A stretch of 34,647 nucleotides of DNA, taken from NCBI GenBank assembly GCA_009773515.1, contig WSXX01000038.1:1-34647 (forward strand), written 5' to 3'. Under the pieces are notes generated by a model. It was not told the origin of the DNA. It was given only the letters and a program-made list of their open reading frames with translations, and ran no database searches. The first letter of the stretch is position 1. The number at the start of each line of letters is the position of its first letter. Below, piece after piece: positions 8,385 through 15,914 of this stretch. The position numbers and the translations under genes are program-made. The stretch comes from Bacteroidota bacterium. GTDB taxonomy: Bacteria > Bacteroidota > Bacteroidia > Bacteroidales > Lentimicrobiaceae.

Positions 8385-9821
8385 TTAGAAATAAAGGTCT
8401 CTTTCGCCGGATTGCACCCTCAGCAAACGTATCCTCAACTCATTCATATTTTTTGGTTCCACGTTTTTTTCGAGGTCTTCAAGATTTTTTTCAATGACTT
8501 CCCATCCACGTTTTTTGGTTTCGGCCGGCGCGTAATCTTCAAGATATTCGGCTAGAGTTAGCATGGCATTAGGTGAGCAAAAACGTTTGATAAATCCGGG
8601 AACTGAGAACTCCATAAAATGTTCGCCGGTTCTTCCTCTTCGGTAACATGCTGTGCAGAAAGAGGGAAGGTAGTCGTTTTCGAAAAGCTCCTCAATTATT
8701 TCATTCAGCGAACGGTTGTCGTTAATCTGAAACTGCTCTTTGTTAAGATCCTGTTCTTCATTTACCGAACCAGAGTAGGAGCCGAGCTCAAGTTTGGTTC
8801 CGCCATCGATCTGCGAAACACCGAATTGTATCACTTCATGCCTGAGCGCAGGATTTTCGCGGGCAGTGAGTATCATTCCGGTGTAGGGAACTGCAAGTCT
8901 GAGGATTGCCACCAATCTTGCAAATTCCTGATCAGAAACTGTATAATCTTCACCAAGATCGAGTTTTGAAGCATTCTGAATGCGGGGGAATGAAATGGTG
9001 TGCGGCCCTACGTGGTAGCAAGCTTCCAGATGATTGGTATGTCTGACAAGGCCAAGCACTTCATATCTCCAGTCGTAAAGACCAAACAAAGCACCAATGC
9101 CCACATCATCAATACCGGCTTCCTGGGCACGGTCGAGTGAGGTCAGGCGATATTCAAAATTGCGTTTCTGTCCGCCAAGATGATAGTTTTTATAAGCTTC
9201 CGGATGGTAAGTTTCCTGAAAAACCTGGTAAGTTCCGATGCCGGATTCTTTAACAATGCGAAACCCTTCAATTTCCAGGGGAGCAGCATTAATATTTACG
9301 CGTCTTATTTCTCCGGGACCTTTTTTTACTCCATAAACGGTTTTTACCGTGTGTGCAATAAATTCGGCAGAATATTCAGGGTGCTCTCCGTAAACCAGGA
9401 TCAGCCTTTTTTGCCCGTTATCTTCAAGTGCTTCAACTTCATGAATCAGTTCGGTATCAGTAAGGGTTTTGCGGATGGCTTCCTTGTTTGATGACCTGAA
9501 TCCACAGTATTTGCAGTTATTTGTACATTTATTGCCAACATAAAGCGGCGCAAAAAGTACAATCCGGTTTCCGTAAACACGCTTCTTTAATTCTCTGGCA
9601 CCTTCTTTAATCTCTTCAATTAATTCAGGATCAGTGGCATTGATCAGAATTGCTGTTTCGCGAAGTGTGAGTCTCTGCTTTTCGAGCGATTTTGCAATTA
9701 CTGCTCTTACCGATTCTTTGTCGGATTTGGTTTCATTGATGATTTCCCATAATTCATCCGGATCAATAAACGGTTTCATTCGTTGGTCAGGAATCCGGCA
9801 TTTTTCAGGTGTAAAAATCAT
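8385..9821 (-). CDS. hydG: [FeFe]-hydrogenase H-cluster radical SAM maturase HydG
   Basis: HydG cleaves tyrosine to p-cresol, CO and CN- and builds the Fe(CO)2(CN) synthon for the H-cluster. The 478-residue length is right for HydG and longer than the related tyrosine lyase ThiH. The radical-SAM motif is CTNNCKYC (C99, C103, C106). The C-terminal auxiliary cluster site that distinguishes HydG is present as C-x2-C-x22-C (C389, C392, C415) in FCTACYRRGRTGEHFM...FCSPN. The TIM-barrel core includes NINAAPLEIEGFR and GIGALFGLYDWRYE. A shorter start at 9779 (MKPFIDPDEL) is possible. A TACCTTTG box lies 45 bp upstream, so the gene probably starts its own transcript with the two TM1266 genes. HydE and HydF, also needed for maturation, are not in the window. 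Confidence 0.95.
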   Translation of the reverse strand: MIFTPEKCRIPDQRMKPFIDPDELWEIINETKSDKESVRAVIAKSLEKQRLTLRETAILINATDPELIEEIKEGARELKKRVYGNRIVLFAPLYVGNKCTNNCKYCGFRSSNKEAIRKTLTDTELIHEVEALEDNGQKRLILVYGEHPEYSAEFIAHTVKTVYGVKKGPGEIRRVNINAAPLEIEGFRIVKESGIGTYQVFQETYHPEAYKNYHLGGQKRNFEYRLTSLDRAQEAGIDDVGIGALFGLYDWRYEVLGLVRHTNHLEACYHVGPHTISFPRIQNASKLDLGEDYTVSDQEFARLVAILRLAVPYTGMILTARENPALRHEVIQFGVSQIDGGTKLELGSYSGSVNEEQDLNKEQFQINDNRSLNEIIEELFENDYLPSFCTACYRRGRTGEHFMEFSVPGFIKRFCSPNAMLTLAEYLEDYAPAETKKRGWEVIEKNLEDLEKNVEPKNMNELRIRLLRVQSGERDLYF

Positions 9822-9865
9822 TATATATTGAAATTCAGGTTATTGAATAAGTGAGTAATCAAAAA

Positions 9866-9873
9866 CAAAGGTA
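9866..9873 (-). promoter_or_regulatory. -7 element for the hydG operon
   Basis: TACCTTTG on the minus strand (CAAAGGTA on plus), 44 bp before the hydG ATG. It lies in the 110-bp gap after the PhnP-like gene and suggests a separate start for hydG and the TM1266 pair. No Rex-like palindrome is visible here. Confidence 0.5.
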
Positions 9874-9931
9874 CTCAATCTGAGCGAAAAAGTCATTAAT
9901 TCTGTCAGGTATTTCAGGTATCAATTACCTT

Positions 9932-10711
9932 CTATACCTCAATAATCAGGTTGTCGTGCGCCAACCTTACATGATCGGGGAGCTTTTTTTCAACCTCTTC
10001 ATGCAAGCCCAGGAAATGGCTTATGTGGGTAAGATATGCCCGTTCGGGTTTTAGCTCTTCAATCAGCAACAATGCTTCGGCCAACGAAAAATGAGAAATG
10101 TGTTTTGAATTTCTTAATGCATTTAAAACAAGAACCTTAGATCCGAATATTTTGTGTTTTTCCTCTTCAGGAATAAAACTTGCATCGGTAATATAAGTAA
10201 GATCTCTGAACCGATAACCAAAAACAGGAAGCTTATTGTGCATAACTGTGATAGGCAGAATTTCGGTTTCCCCGATTTTAAACTTCACGTTTTCAATTTC
10301 ATGAATGGTCACCTGAGGCGCACCGAAGAAACGGGTTTCTGTAAATATATACGGAAACTCAGTTTTTATGGCTTCCATTACATTTTGTGTTCCGTAAATC
10401 GGGATGTTTTTATTCAGAATGTAATTAAATGCCCGCACATCGTCAAGACCTGCAATATGATCGCGGTGTTCGTGAGTAAAAATCACTGCATCTATATCTT
10501 CAACCTGCTGTTTAAGCATCTGAAATCTGAAATCAGGGCCGCAGTCTATTACAATATTCTGATTGTCAATGTTTACCATTGCTGATGTCCGGAATCTTTT
10601 GTCGCGGGCATCGGGCGATTTGCAAACCGGGCAATTGCAGGCAATTACCGGAACACCTATTGAAGTGCCGGTTCCAAGAAATGTAAGTTTTATTTTGCCT
10701 GTTTTGTCCAT
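9932..10711 (-). CDS. PhnP-like MBL-fold metallohydrolase
   Basis: A 259-residue metallo-beta-lactamase-fold hydrolase. The metal site THEHRDH (H80, H82, D84, H85) is intact, with later ligands in ITDAS and YLTHISH. The N-terminal GTGTSIGVPVIACNCPVCKS carries a C25/C27/C30 structural metal site like that of PhnP (phosphoribosyl cyclic phosphodiesterase). Many Bacteroidota genomes have this protein with no phn genes, and its substrate is then unknown; I see no phosphonate genes here. It follows ribF with a 10-bp gap and ends the long minus-strand cluster. Molecular class is secure, substrate is not. Confidence 0.85.
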   Translation of the reverse strand: MDKTGKIKLTFLGTGTSIGVPVIACNCPVCKSPDARDKRFRTSAMVNIDNQNIVIDCGPDFRFQMLKQQVEDIDAVIFTHEHRDHIAGLDDVRAFNYILNKNIPIYGTQNVMEAIKTEFPYIFTETRFFGAPQVTIHEIENVKFKIGETEILPITVMHNKLPVFGYRFRDLTYITDASFIPEEEKHKIFGSKVLVLNALRNSKHISHFSLAEALLLIEELKPERAYLTHISHFLGLHEEVEKKLPDHVRLAHDNLIIEV

Positions 10712-10721
10712 TTTCCAAAAA

Positions 10722-11663
10722 CTAATAAATCAGTTCATTCACTTCGGCCAGGTCAGATTTAAGTTGTTTTTCCATTTCTTCAGGATTGACAAAATCAAGC
10801 TCATCTCTGATTCTTTTCGCGAAAAAGACTGTGGCAGATTGCCCGATAAGTCTGTCTTCAAAATCAAAAAGATGAATGTCGATGAGAATATCTTCTATCT
10901 TCCTGATTTCCAAAGGAAGCGAGTTTTTTATATTTAAAATACCTTTATAATACTCTCCATCAATTAACACATTCACAGCATACACTCCATCGCAGGGCAC
11001 AAGTTTGTTCTCTTCATCAATTTTTACCCTCAGCGTTGAGAAATTTATTTTCCGGCAGGTTTCGCTTCCATGAAAAAGTTCGCTGATAATAATGTAATGA
11101 TGATCAAGATATGCATTTGCCCTTTGAATCTTGCCTTCAAGCAATGCTTTGCGGATAAGTGTGGAACTTACGGTTTCATTATGAATATCCTGTTCCGGAA
11201 TTTCTTCAACTCCAAAATTGTAAAATTGACCCAGTTCGTAGAGGTATTCAAAATTGCCTTCGCGGTTATGCCCGAAATGGTGATTGAACCCGATTACCAC
11301 CTTTTTTGCTTTGAGTTTTGCTACCAGAATATTGCGGATGAAGTCAATAGACGATATTTCGGAGAATTCTCTGGTAAAGTTTAAAATGATCAGGTTGTCG
11401 ATTCCTGTTTTCCTGAGCAGTTCAATTTTTTCCTTCTGAGAATTGATGAGCAGAAGTGTTTTGCCGGCAGAATCGGGGAAAAGTACTTTTCGAGGATGTG
11501 GGTGAAAGGTGATGAGCACCGATTCGCCATTGATGTTTGATGCAATTTCGTTTAACCGGTTTAAAATGGTTTTATGACCGATATGCACGCCATCGAATGA
11601 TCCGGTGGTTACTACCGGATTTTTTATGCTGCTCAGATTATCGAGATCGTAAAAGATTTTCAT
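10722..11663 (-). CDS. ribF: RibF-type riboflavin kinase/FAD synthetase with an altered kinase domain
   Basis: RibF makes FMN and FAD from riboflavin. The N-terminal nucleotidyltransferase half looks intact: GSFDGVHIGH (21-30), ITFHPHPRKVLFP (51-63) and SSTLIRKAL (166-174), the FAD-synthetase signatures. The C-terminal kinase half (about 185-313) keeps the fold markers DGVYAV and RIRDELDF but has lost key positions. The PTAN motif is replaced by F-S-T-L-R-V (208-213), NIG-x-RPT reads NIKNSLP, and the usual catalytic Glu before the HLLDF-like block is Asp (D262 in IDIHLFDF). It may act only as an FMN adenylyltransferase. It sits between rex and the PhnP-like gene in the hydrogenase cluster, where FMN supply for HydB would make sense. 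Confidence 0.88.
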   Translation of the reverse strand: MKIFYDLDNLSSIKNPVVTTGSFDGVHIGHKTILNRLNEIASNINGESVLITFHPHPRKVLFPDSAGKTLLLINSQKEKIELLRKTGIDNLIILNFTREFSEISSIDFIRNILVAKLKAKKVVIGFNHHFGHNREGNFEYLYELGQFYNFGVEEIPEQDIHNETVSSTLIRKALLEGKIQRANAYLDHHYIIISELFHGSETCRKINFSTLRVKIDEENKLVPCDGVYAVNVLIDGEYYKGILNIKNSLPLEIRKIEDILIDIHLFDFEDRLIGQSATVFFAKRIRDELDFVNPEEMEKQLKSDLAEVNELIY

Positions 11664-11688
11664 GCCTGGAATTTCAAATCACTACAGA

Positions 11689-12312
11689 TCAGGATTTTTT
11701 GACGAAATATGCTACTTTCTCAAGCATGGTAAGCATGTCAAATTCCTGAAGATAAACATGAGCGGGCATATTTAAGGGTTTTGGTGAAAAGTTCAGTATT
11801 CCCTTGATTCCTGCCATGGTAAGATCTTCTGCAACTTTTTCGGCAAACTCACCGGGAACAGAGATTACCGCGATTGAAATGCTTTCATTTTTAATGATTT
11901 CCATCATTTTATCGGAGTGGTAACAGGGCACGCCGGCATATATTTTGTCAGTTTTATCAGGGTTTGAATCAAAGGCAGCCACGATATTCAATCGGGTGCG
12001 TTTCCCGCTGAAATAGCCCATAATTGCGCGTCCCAGGTTTCCGATTCCAATAACCGCTACCTTTTGACCTTCGCGGGTGTCGATGATTTTTCCGATAATG
12101 TCGATGAGTTCATTGACATCGTAACCCTGTCTAAGGGTTCCAGTGTATCCGATCAGCATGATATCACGTCGCACCTGCACAGCTGTAATGTGCAGCAGGT
12201 TGGCGATTTCATGCGAAAAAATATGATGCTTTCCTCCTGAAAGCGTATTGAGCAAAGCGCGTCTGTATTGACTCAGTCTTTCAACAGTTTTGTCCGGTAG
12301 TTTTCTTGTCAT
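11689..12312 (-). CDS. rex: Redox-sensing transcriptional repressor Rex
   Basis: Rex binds its operator when NADH/NAD+ is low and leaves DNA when NADH accumulates, switching on fermentative and hydrogenase genes. The 207-residue protein has the N-terminal winged helix (about 10-75), including LPDKTVERLSQYRRAL and the recognition stretch TAVQVRRDIMLIGYTG. The Rossmann domain has GIGNLG (89-94), and a C-terminal swapped helix ends LTMLEKVAYF. The length is typical. It is embedded in the cluster downstream of hydCBA and the two-component genes, with 14- and 25-bp gaps to its neighbours. Two Rex-type palindromes in the promoter region at 20176-20208 imply that the cluster, and so rex itself, is under Rex control. 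Confidence 0.95.
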   Translation of the reverse strand: MTRKLPDKTVERLSQYRRALLNTLSGGKHHIFSHEIANLLHITAVQVRRDIMLIGYTGTLRQGYDVNELIDIIGKIIDTREGQKVAVIGIGNLGRAIMGYFSGKRTRLNIVAAFDSNPDKTDKIYAGVPCYHSDKMMEIIKNESISIAVISVPGEFAEKVAEDLTMAGIKGILNFSPKPLNMPAHVYLQEFDMLTMLEKVAYFVKKS

Positions 12313-12326
12313 TTGAAATTTGAGAT

Positions 12327-13454
12327 TTATTGTTTGTCCTGAGGGAGCGTAATGGTGAAAGTTGTTCCCTGATCGGGGACACTTTGTACTTCAATTTCTC
12401 CATGATACATTTCTACTATTTTCTTGAGAATTGACAGTCCAAGTCCTGATCCAGTGATGTTTTTGGTCTTTTGGTTTTTTATCCTAACAAAGTCCTGGAA
12501 TAAGCGGCTTTTTTCTTCATCGGACATGCCAATTCCCGAATCAATTACTATAATTTTTATTTGACCCTTATCCTGCTTGATAAAAATATCAACCCTTCCA
12601 CCTTGTTTGTTGTATTTCACAGCATTGGAAATCAGGTTGTTGAGAATTATCTCAATTTCTTTGGAATCGGCTTCCATAATCACTGACTCCTTGGTATTCA
12701 GATAGATATCAACATCTTTCTGAATGGCATACGGGCGCATGGTATCGAGCGAAAGCCTTGCAATTGCAGTAATATCGGTGGGCTGGAAATTCTGAACGGG
12801 GCTTCCGGACTCTATTTTTGTGAGGTCAAGTAAATCCATTATCAGGCTGCGCATTCCGGTTATACGGTCGAGTGATCTGTTTATCATTTCCTGATATGCA
12901 TGTATGTTATCACCAAACTGCCGTTCGTCCATTATTTTTAAATAGCCTTCAATTGCATTCAGAGGAGCTTTTAACTCATGCGAGAGCACCGAAAGAAACT
13001 GAAAACGAATCTGTTTTCCTTCTTTGTTCATTTTTTGAGTCATCCTCTTGAGAAACAGCTGCTTGGTTATGTTCTCAAGAGAACCCCTGAGTTCCTGAGG
13101 TGTAAATGGTTTTGGGATAAAATCGTAGGCACCGTCACGTGTTGCCTTTACAGCAAGTTCGAGCGATGCGTAGGACGTAATCATCACAACAACAATGTCG
13201 TAAAGCTTCTTTTTAACATATTCAAGCACTTCAATTCCCTGTATTCCAGGTAATTTATTGTCTAATAGGATGATATCGGGCATGTCGCGGTCGATGATTT
13301 CAATGGCATCTTCGCCGGTTCCGGCTTCAAGTACCACAAACTCAATGTGCTCATCCATAAATGGATAGTCAACTTTGAAATTTTGCAAAATCCTTCGGGT
13401 ACCCATTCTGATACCCACTTCATCATCCACGACAAGTACTTTATATTCAGCCAT
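12327..13454 (-). CDS. Receiver-histidine kinase hybrid (REC-HisKA-HATPase)
   Basis: A cytoplasmic 375-residue hybrid with no membrane segment. The N-terminal receiver (1-125) has D10/D11, phospho-acceptor D65 (IILLDNKLPG), T93/S94 and K115 (IPKPF). Then come HisKA with H159 in SHELKAPLNAIEG, and the ATPase domain with the N box around N277 (NNLISNAVKYN), DSGIGM (305-310) and GSGLGL (335-340). Input comes by phosphotransfer to the receiver, so it can relay a signal onwards from the upstream kinase. It starts 3 bp after the single-domain response regulator and ends 14 bp before rex. It has no DNA-binding output domain. Confidence 0.92.
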   Translation of the reverse strand: MAEYKVLVVDDEVGIRMGTRRILQNFKVDYPFMDEHIEFVVLEAGTGEDAIEIIDRDMPDIILLDNKLPGIQGIEVLEYVKKKLYDIVVVMITSYASLELAVKATRDGAYDFIPKPFTPQELRGSLENITKQLFLKRMTQKMNKEGKQIRFQFLSVLSHELKAPLNAIEGYLKIMDERQFGDNIHAYQEMINRSLDRITGMRSLIMDLLDLTKIESGSPVQNFQPTDITAIARLSLDTMRPYAIQKDVDIYLNTKESVIMEADSKEIEIILNNLISNAVKYNKQGGRVDIFIKQDKGQIKIIVIDSGIGMSDEEKSRLFQDFVRIKNQKTKNITGSGLGLSILKKIVEMYHGEIEVQSVPDQGTTFTITLPQDKQ

Positions 13455-13457
13455 TTC

Positions 13458-13844
13458 TTAGATCTTCAGAAGTTTATTTATTTCTCTCTGCAATTGATCG
13501 GCTCTGATTCCTTTATCAAGGAACAGATCAGCTTTGATCCATTGCTGACTTTCATCGGAAGTGGTGTCGAACGACATTCCTGTTTCGGCAGTTACAGCAG
13601 TGGCAATAATGATGGGAACGTCAGGATATTTCCGTTTAATCCGGTATGCAAGTATAAATCCGCTGTCATCGCTTTCCATCATAAGATCAAGAATTGCCAG
13701 ATCGGGTTTTACACTCTCAATAATCATTTCAGCTTCTTTTTGTCCATCGGCTGTGATGGTGTCGAATCCGAATTGTTCTACTTTCAGTTTCATCTGAAAC
13801 AGATAATCCATGTCATCGTCAACAATCAGAATGGTCTTTTTCAT
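13458..13844 (-). CDS. Single-domain response regulator
   Basis: A 128-residue stand-alone receiver: acidic triad around D9-D11 (LIVDDDMDY), phospho-acceptor D53 (LAILDLMME), T82 and K111 (LFLDKG). There is an insertion of roughly ten residues after the beta-4 strand (TAVTAETGMSFDTTSDE) not seen in CheY. No output domain follows, so it should act by protein contact or as a relay between the hydrogenase-like kinase upstream (36-bp gap) and the hybrid kinase downstream (3-bp gap). Confidence 0.9.
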   Translation of the reverse strand: MKKTILIVDDDMDYLFQMKLKVEQFGFDTITADGQKEAEMIIESVKPDLAILDLMMESDDSGFILAYRIKRKYPDVPIIIATAVTAETGMSFDTTSDESQQWIKADLFLDKGIRADQLQREINKLLKI

Positions 13845-13880
13845 TTTTATAATTTCATTAAGTTCTTGATGCAGTTGATT

Positions 13881-15902
13881 TTAAGTCATTGCTTTTCGGG
13901 GCAATGTTATTGAGAAAGTTGTGCCTGTTGATCCTTTTTTGGGATCTGCATTTGATTTTACAGCGATATTGCCTTTATGCATTTTCACGATTCCGTAAAT
14001 AATAGGAAGTCCCAGCCCCGTTCCCTTTCCAATGGGTTTGGTTGTAAAGAATGGTGTGAAAAGCTTGCCCATGTTTTCGGTTTCAATACCGGTTCCTGAA
14101 TCAGTGATGTGCACAGTTACATCATCGTGGGCTTCAGTAAGCAATACACGGATCAGTCCTCCCTGCTCAGGCATGGCTTCTACGGCATTTTTCAACAGGT
14201 TGGTAAAAACCTGCGTCATCTGGTCAAAGTCAAGTTTTACAATGGGGTCGATTATTCTGGATTCAAGTGAAATTTTTACTTCAGGTGGTGAAATTACCGT
14301 ACTGATGGAGTGTTCCAGCAGATTGTTGATGTTGGTATCCGTAAAGTTAACCTGATTTTTTCTGGCAAAATTCAATAAACCACCAACAATTTTTTTGCAG
14401 CGCTCCGCTTGTTCTGCGATAAGTTCGAGATCATTTTTGATGGGATCGTCCGGGTTGGCTTCGTCTTTCAGAATGTTGCTGTACATGGTGATGATGCCCA
14501 ATGGGTTGTTCAGCTCATGCGCAATCCCGGCCGAAAGCTGACCCATACCCGCCAGTTTTTCGGAGTGCCTGAGGGCTTCCTGGGTATTGGCAAGTTTCTC
14601 ATTCGAAACATTAAGCTCTCTGATGTAGTTGTGAAGCTTTTCGATGGTAAATGGCAGGCACATTTCATGCTCAGCCAATCCTCTGATAATCGCAATGGCG
14701 TGGTCTTCGCAGGAGTCATATCCACAGGCGCCACAGTCAAGAAAATCCTGAGGACCTGATTTGCCCATTTTTACCAGAATCTTGTCAATCTCTTCTCTTT
14801 CAGGCTTTTCGTAACGTATATCGCGGTTGGTAAACTCACGGAACATATCAATTGAAGTAAACTCTTCTATGTCTTTTTCCCATTGGCCGGTATCCATGGT
14901 TTCCAGTTTGTGAAGCACGTAATCGCTCACACTGGCGCGTTTACGGTATCGGCGGCTTTGCGATGAGAAAAAAGGATAAGGTGACATACCAGGTCCCATA
15001 ATACAGCCATCACAGCAAAGAAGTTCCAGATGTTCCTGAGCAATCTGCCCGCTTTCAAATTCTTTAATCGCTTCCTGGAATGCACTTCTGCCTTCCGCAA
15101 CGATTACATTTCTTTCAAAAATATCTTCTTTAATGCCAACAGTATTCAGTAATCCACGGCTAACCGGAAAAATACCGCCTTTGCCGCCAAGCGGAGGATC
15201 AAATTCGGTTGGCGTTACATCAGCAGGTTTGAGACCGCGGTGGGCAATCATTTCGCGTAACTCTCTGAATGTAATTGCTGCATCTATTTCTTCAGACTCA
15301 TCCTTTTTTGCAATGCATGGCCCGATAAAGACTATTTTCAGATCTTTACCATAGCGTTTTCTCATCACCCTGCTCATGGCAACCATTGGAGAAACAATAT
15401 GTGCCAGTGAGCCGATAAGATCGGGATGGTAGTGTTCAATATAACTTACAATTGCCGGGCAATCTGACGAAATCACCGGCGGGTAGGTCTGTGCTATAAG
15501 TATCTTTTTATATTCGCCGGCCACCAGATCGGCTCCGAACGACACTTCACCAACATATTTAAAACCCTGAGCCCTTATCAGCGAGACCAGCAATCTGTGA
15601 TTTCTGATTTCAGAAAATTCAGCCGGAAAGCTAGGAGCAACAATGGCTGCAACAGGATCTCCTGATTTTATCAGTTGATTTACCATGGCTGTTTCATTCC
15701 TGAAAACTTTGGCATTCTGGCTGCACACTTTAATACAATTTCCGCAACCAATGCATCGTTCAGGCATAACTTCGGCCTGACCATTTATAATTCGGATGGC
15801 TTTTGCAGGACATTCGCGAACACAGGTATAACAAACCCTGCAACGCTCCTTGATGGTGGTTACCAGATCTTTTCTCTTTGGGTTTTCGTCCTGCTCTGCC
15901 AT
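13881..15902 (-). CDS. Hydrogenase-like sensor histidine kinase (2x[4Fe-4S]-H-domain-[4Fe-4S]-HisKA-HATPase)
   Basis: A 673-residue soluble fusion. Ferredoxin domain: C21/C24/C27/C31 and C50/C53/C56/C60. [FeFe]-hydrogenase large-subunit domain (about 85-320): loop 1 SSDCPA with C148, loop 2 GPCIAKK with C196, loop 3 LLCCDGCIMGPG with C296, C297 and C300. An extra [4Fe-4S] domain of the RnfB type has C390-x2-C393-x4-C398...C415. A short coiled linker (418-450) leads to the kinase: H462 in IAHELNNPLG, the N box at N572, DSGTGI (601-606) and GKGTGLGL (625-632). Related proteins are classed as sensory [FeFe]-hydrogenases; I infer that cluster redox state or H2 controls the kinase. It lies 12 bp after hydA and before two receiver genes, its likely phosphotransfer targets. 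Confidence 0.9.
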   Translation of the reverse strand: MAEQDENPKRKDLVTTIKERCRVCYTCVRECPAKAIRIINGQAEVMPERCIGCGNCIKVCSQNAKVFRNETAMVNQLIKSGDPVAAIVAPSFPAEFSEIRNHRLLVSLIRAQGFKYVGEVSFGADLVAGEYKKILIAQTYPPVISSDCPAIVSYIEHYHPDLIGSLAHIVSPMVAMSRVMRKRYGKDLKIVFIGPCIAKKDESEEIDAAITFRELREMIAHRGLKPADVTPTEFDPPLGGKGGIFPVSRGLLNTVGIKEDIFERNVIVAEGRSAFQEAIKEFESGQIAQEHLELLCCDGCIMGPGMSPYPFFSSQSRRYRKRASVSDYVLHKLETMDTGQWEKDIEEFTSIDMFREFTNRDIRYEKPEREEIDKILVKMGKSGPQDFLDCGACGYDSCEDHAIAIIRGLAEHEMCLPFTIEKLHNYIRELNVSNEKLANTQEALRHSEKLAGMGQLSAGIAHELNNPLGIITMYSNILKDEANPDDPIKNDLELIAEQAERCKKIVGGLLNFARKNQVNFTDTNINNLLEHSISTVISPPEVKISLESRIIDPIVKLDFDQMTQVFTNLLKNAVEAMPEQGGLIRVLLTEAHDDVTVHITDSGTGIETENMGKLFTPFFTTKPIGKGTGLGLPIIYGIVKMHKGNIAVKSNADPKKGSTGTTFSITLPRKAMT

Positions 15903-15914
15903 AGTTATGCTACT

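Noticed and set aside
8385..9821. ThiH (tyrosine lyase of thiamine synthesis) as an alternative to HydG
   Set aside because: ThiH lacks the C-terminal C-x2-C-x22-C cluster site that is present here, and no thiamine genes are nearby while hydrogenase genes are.
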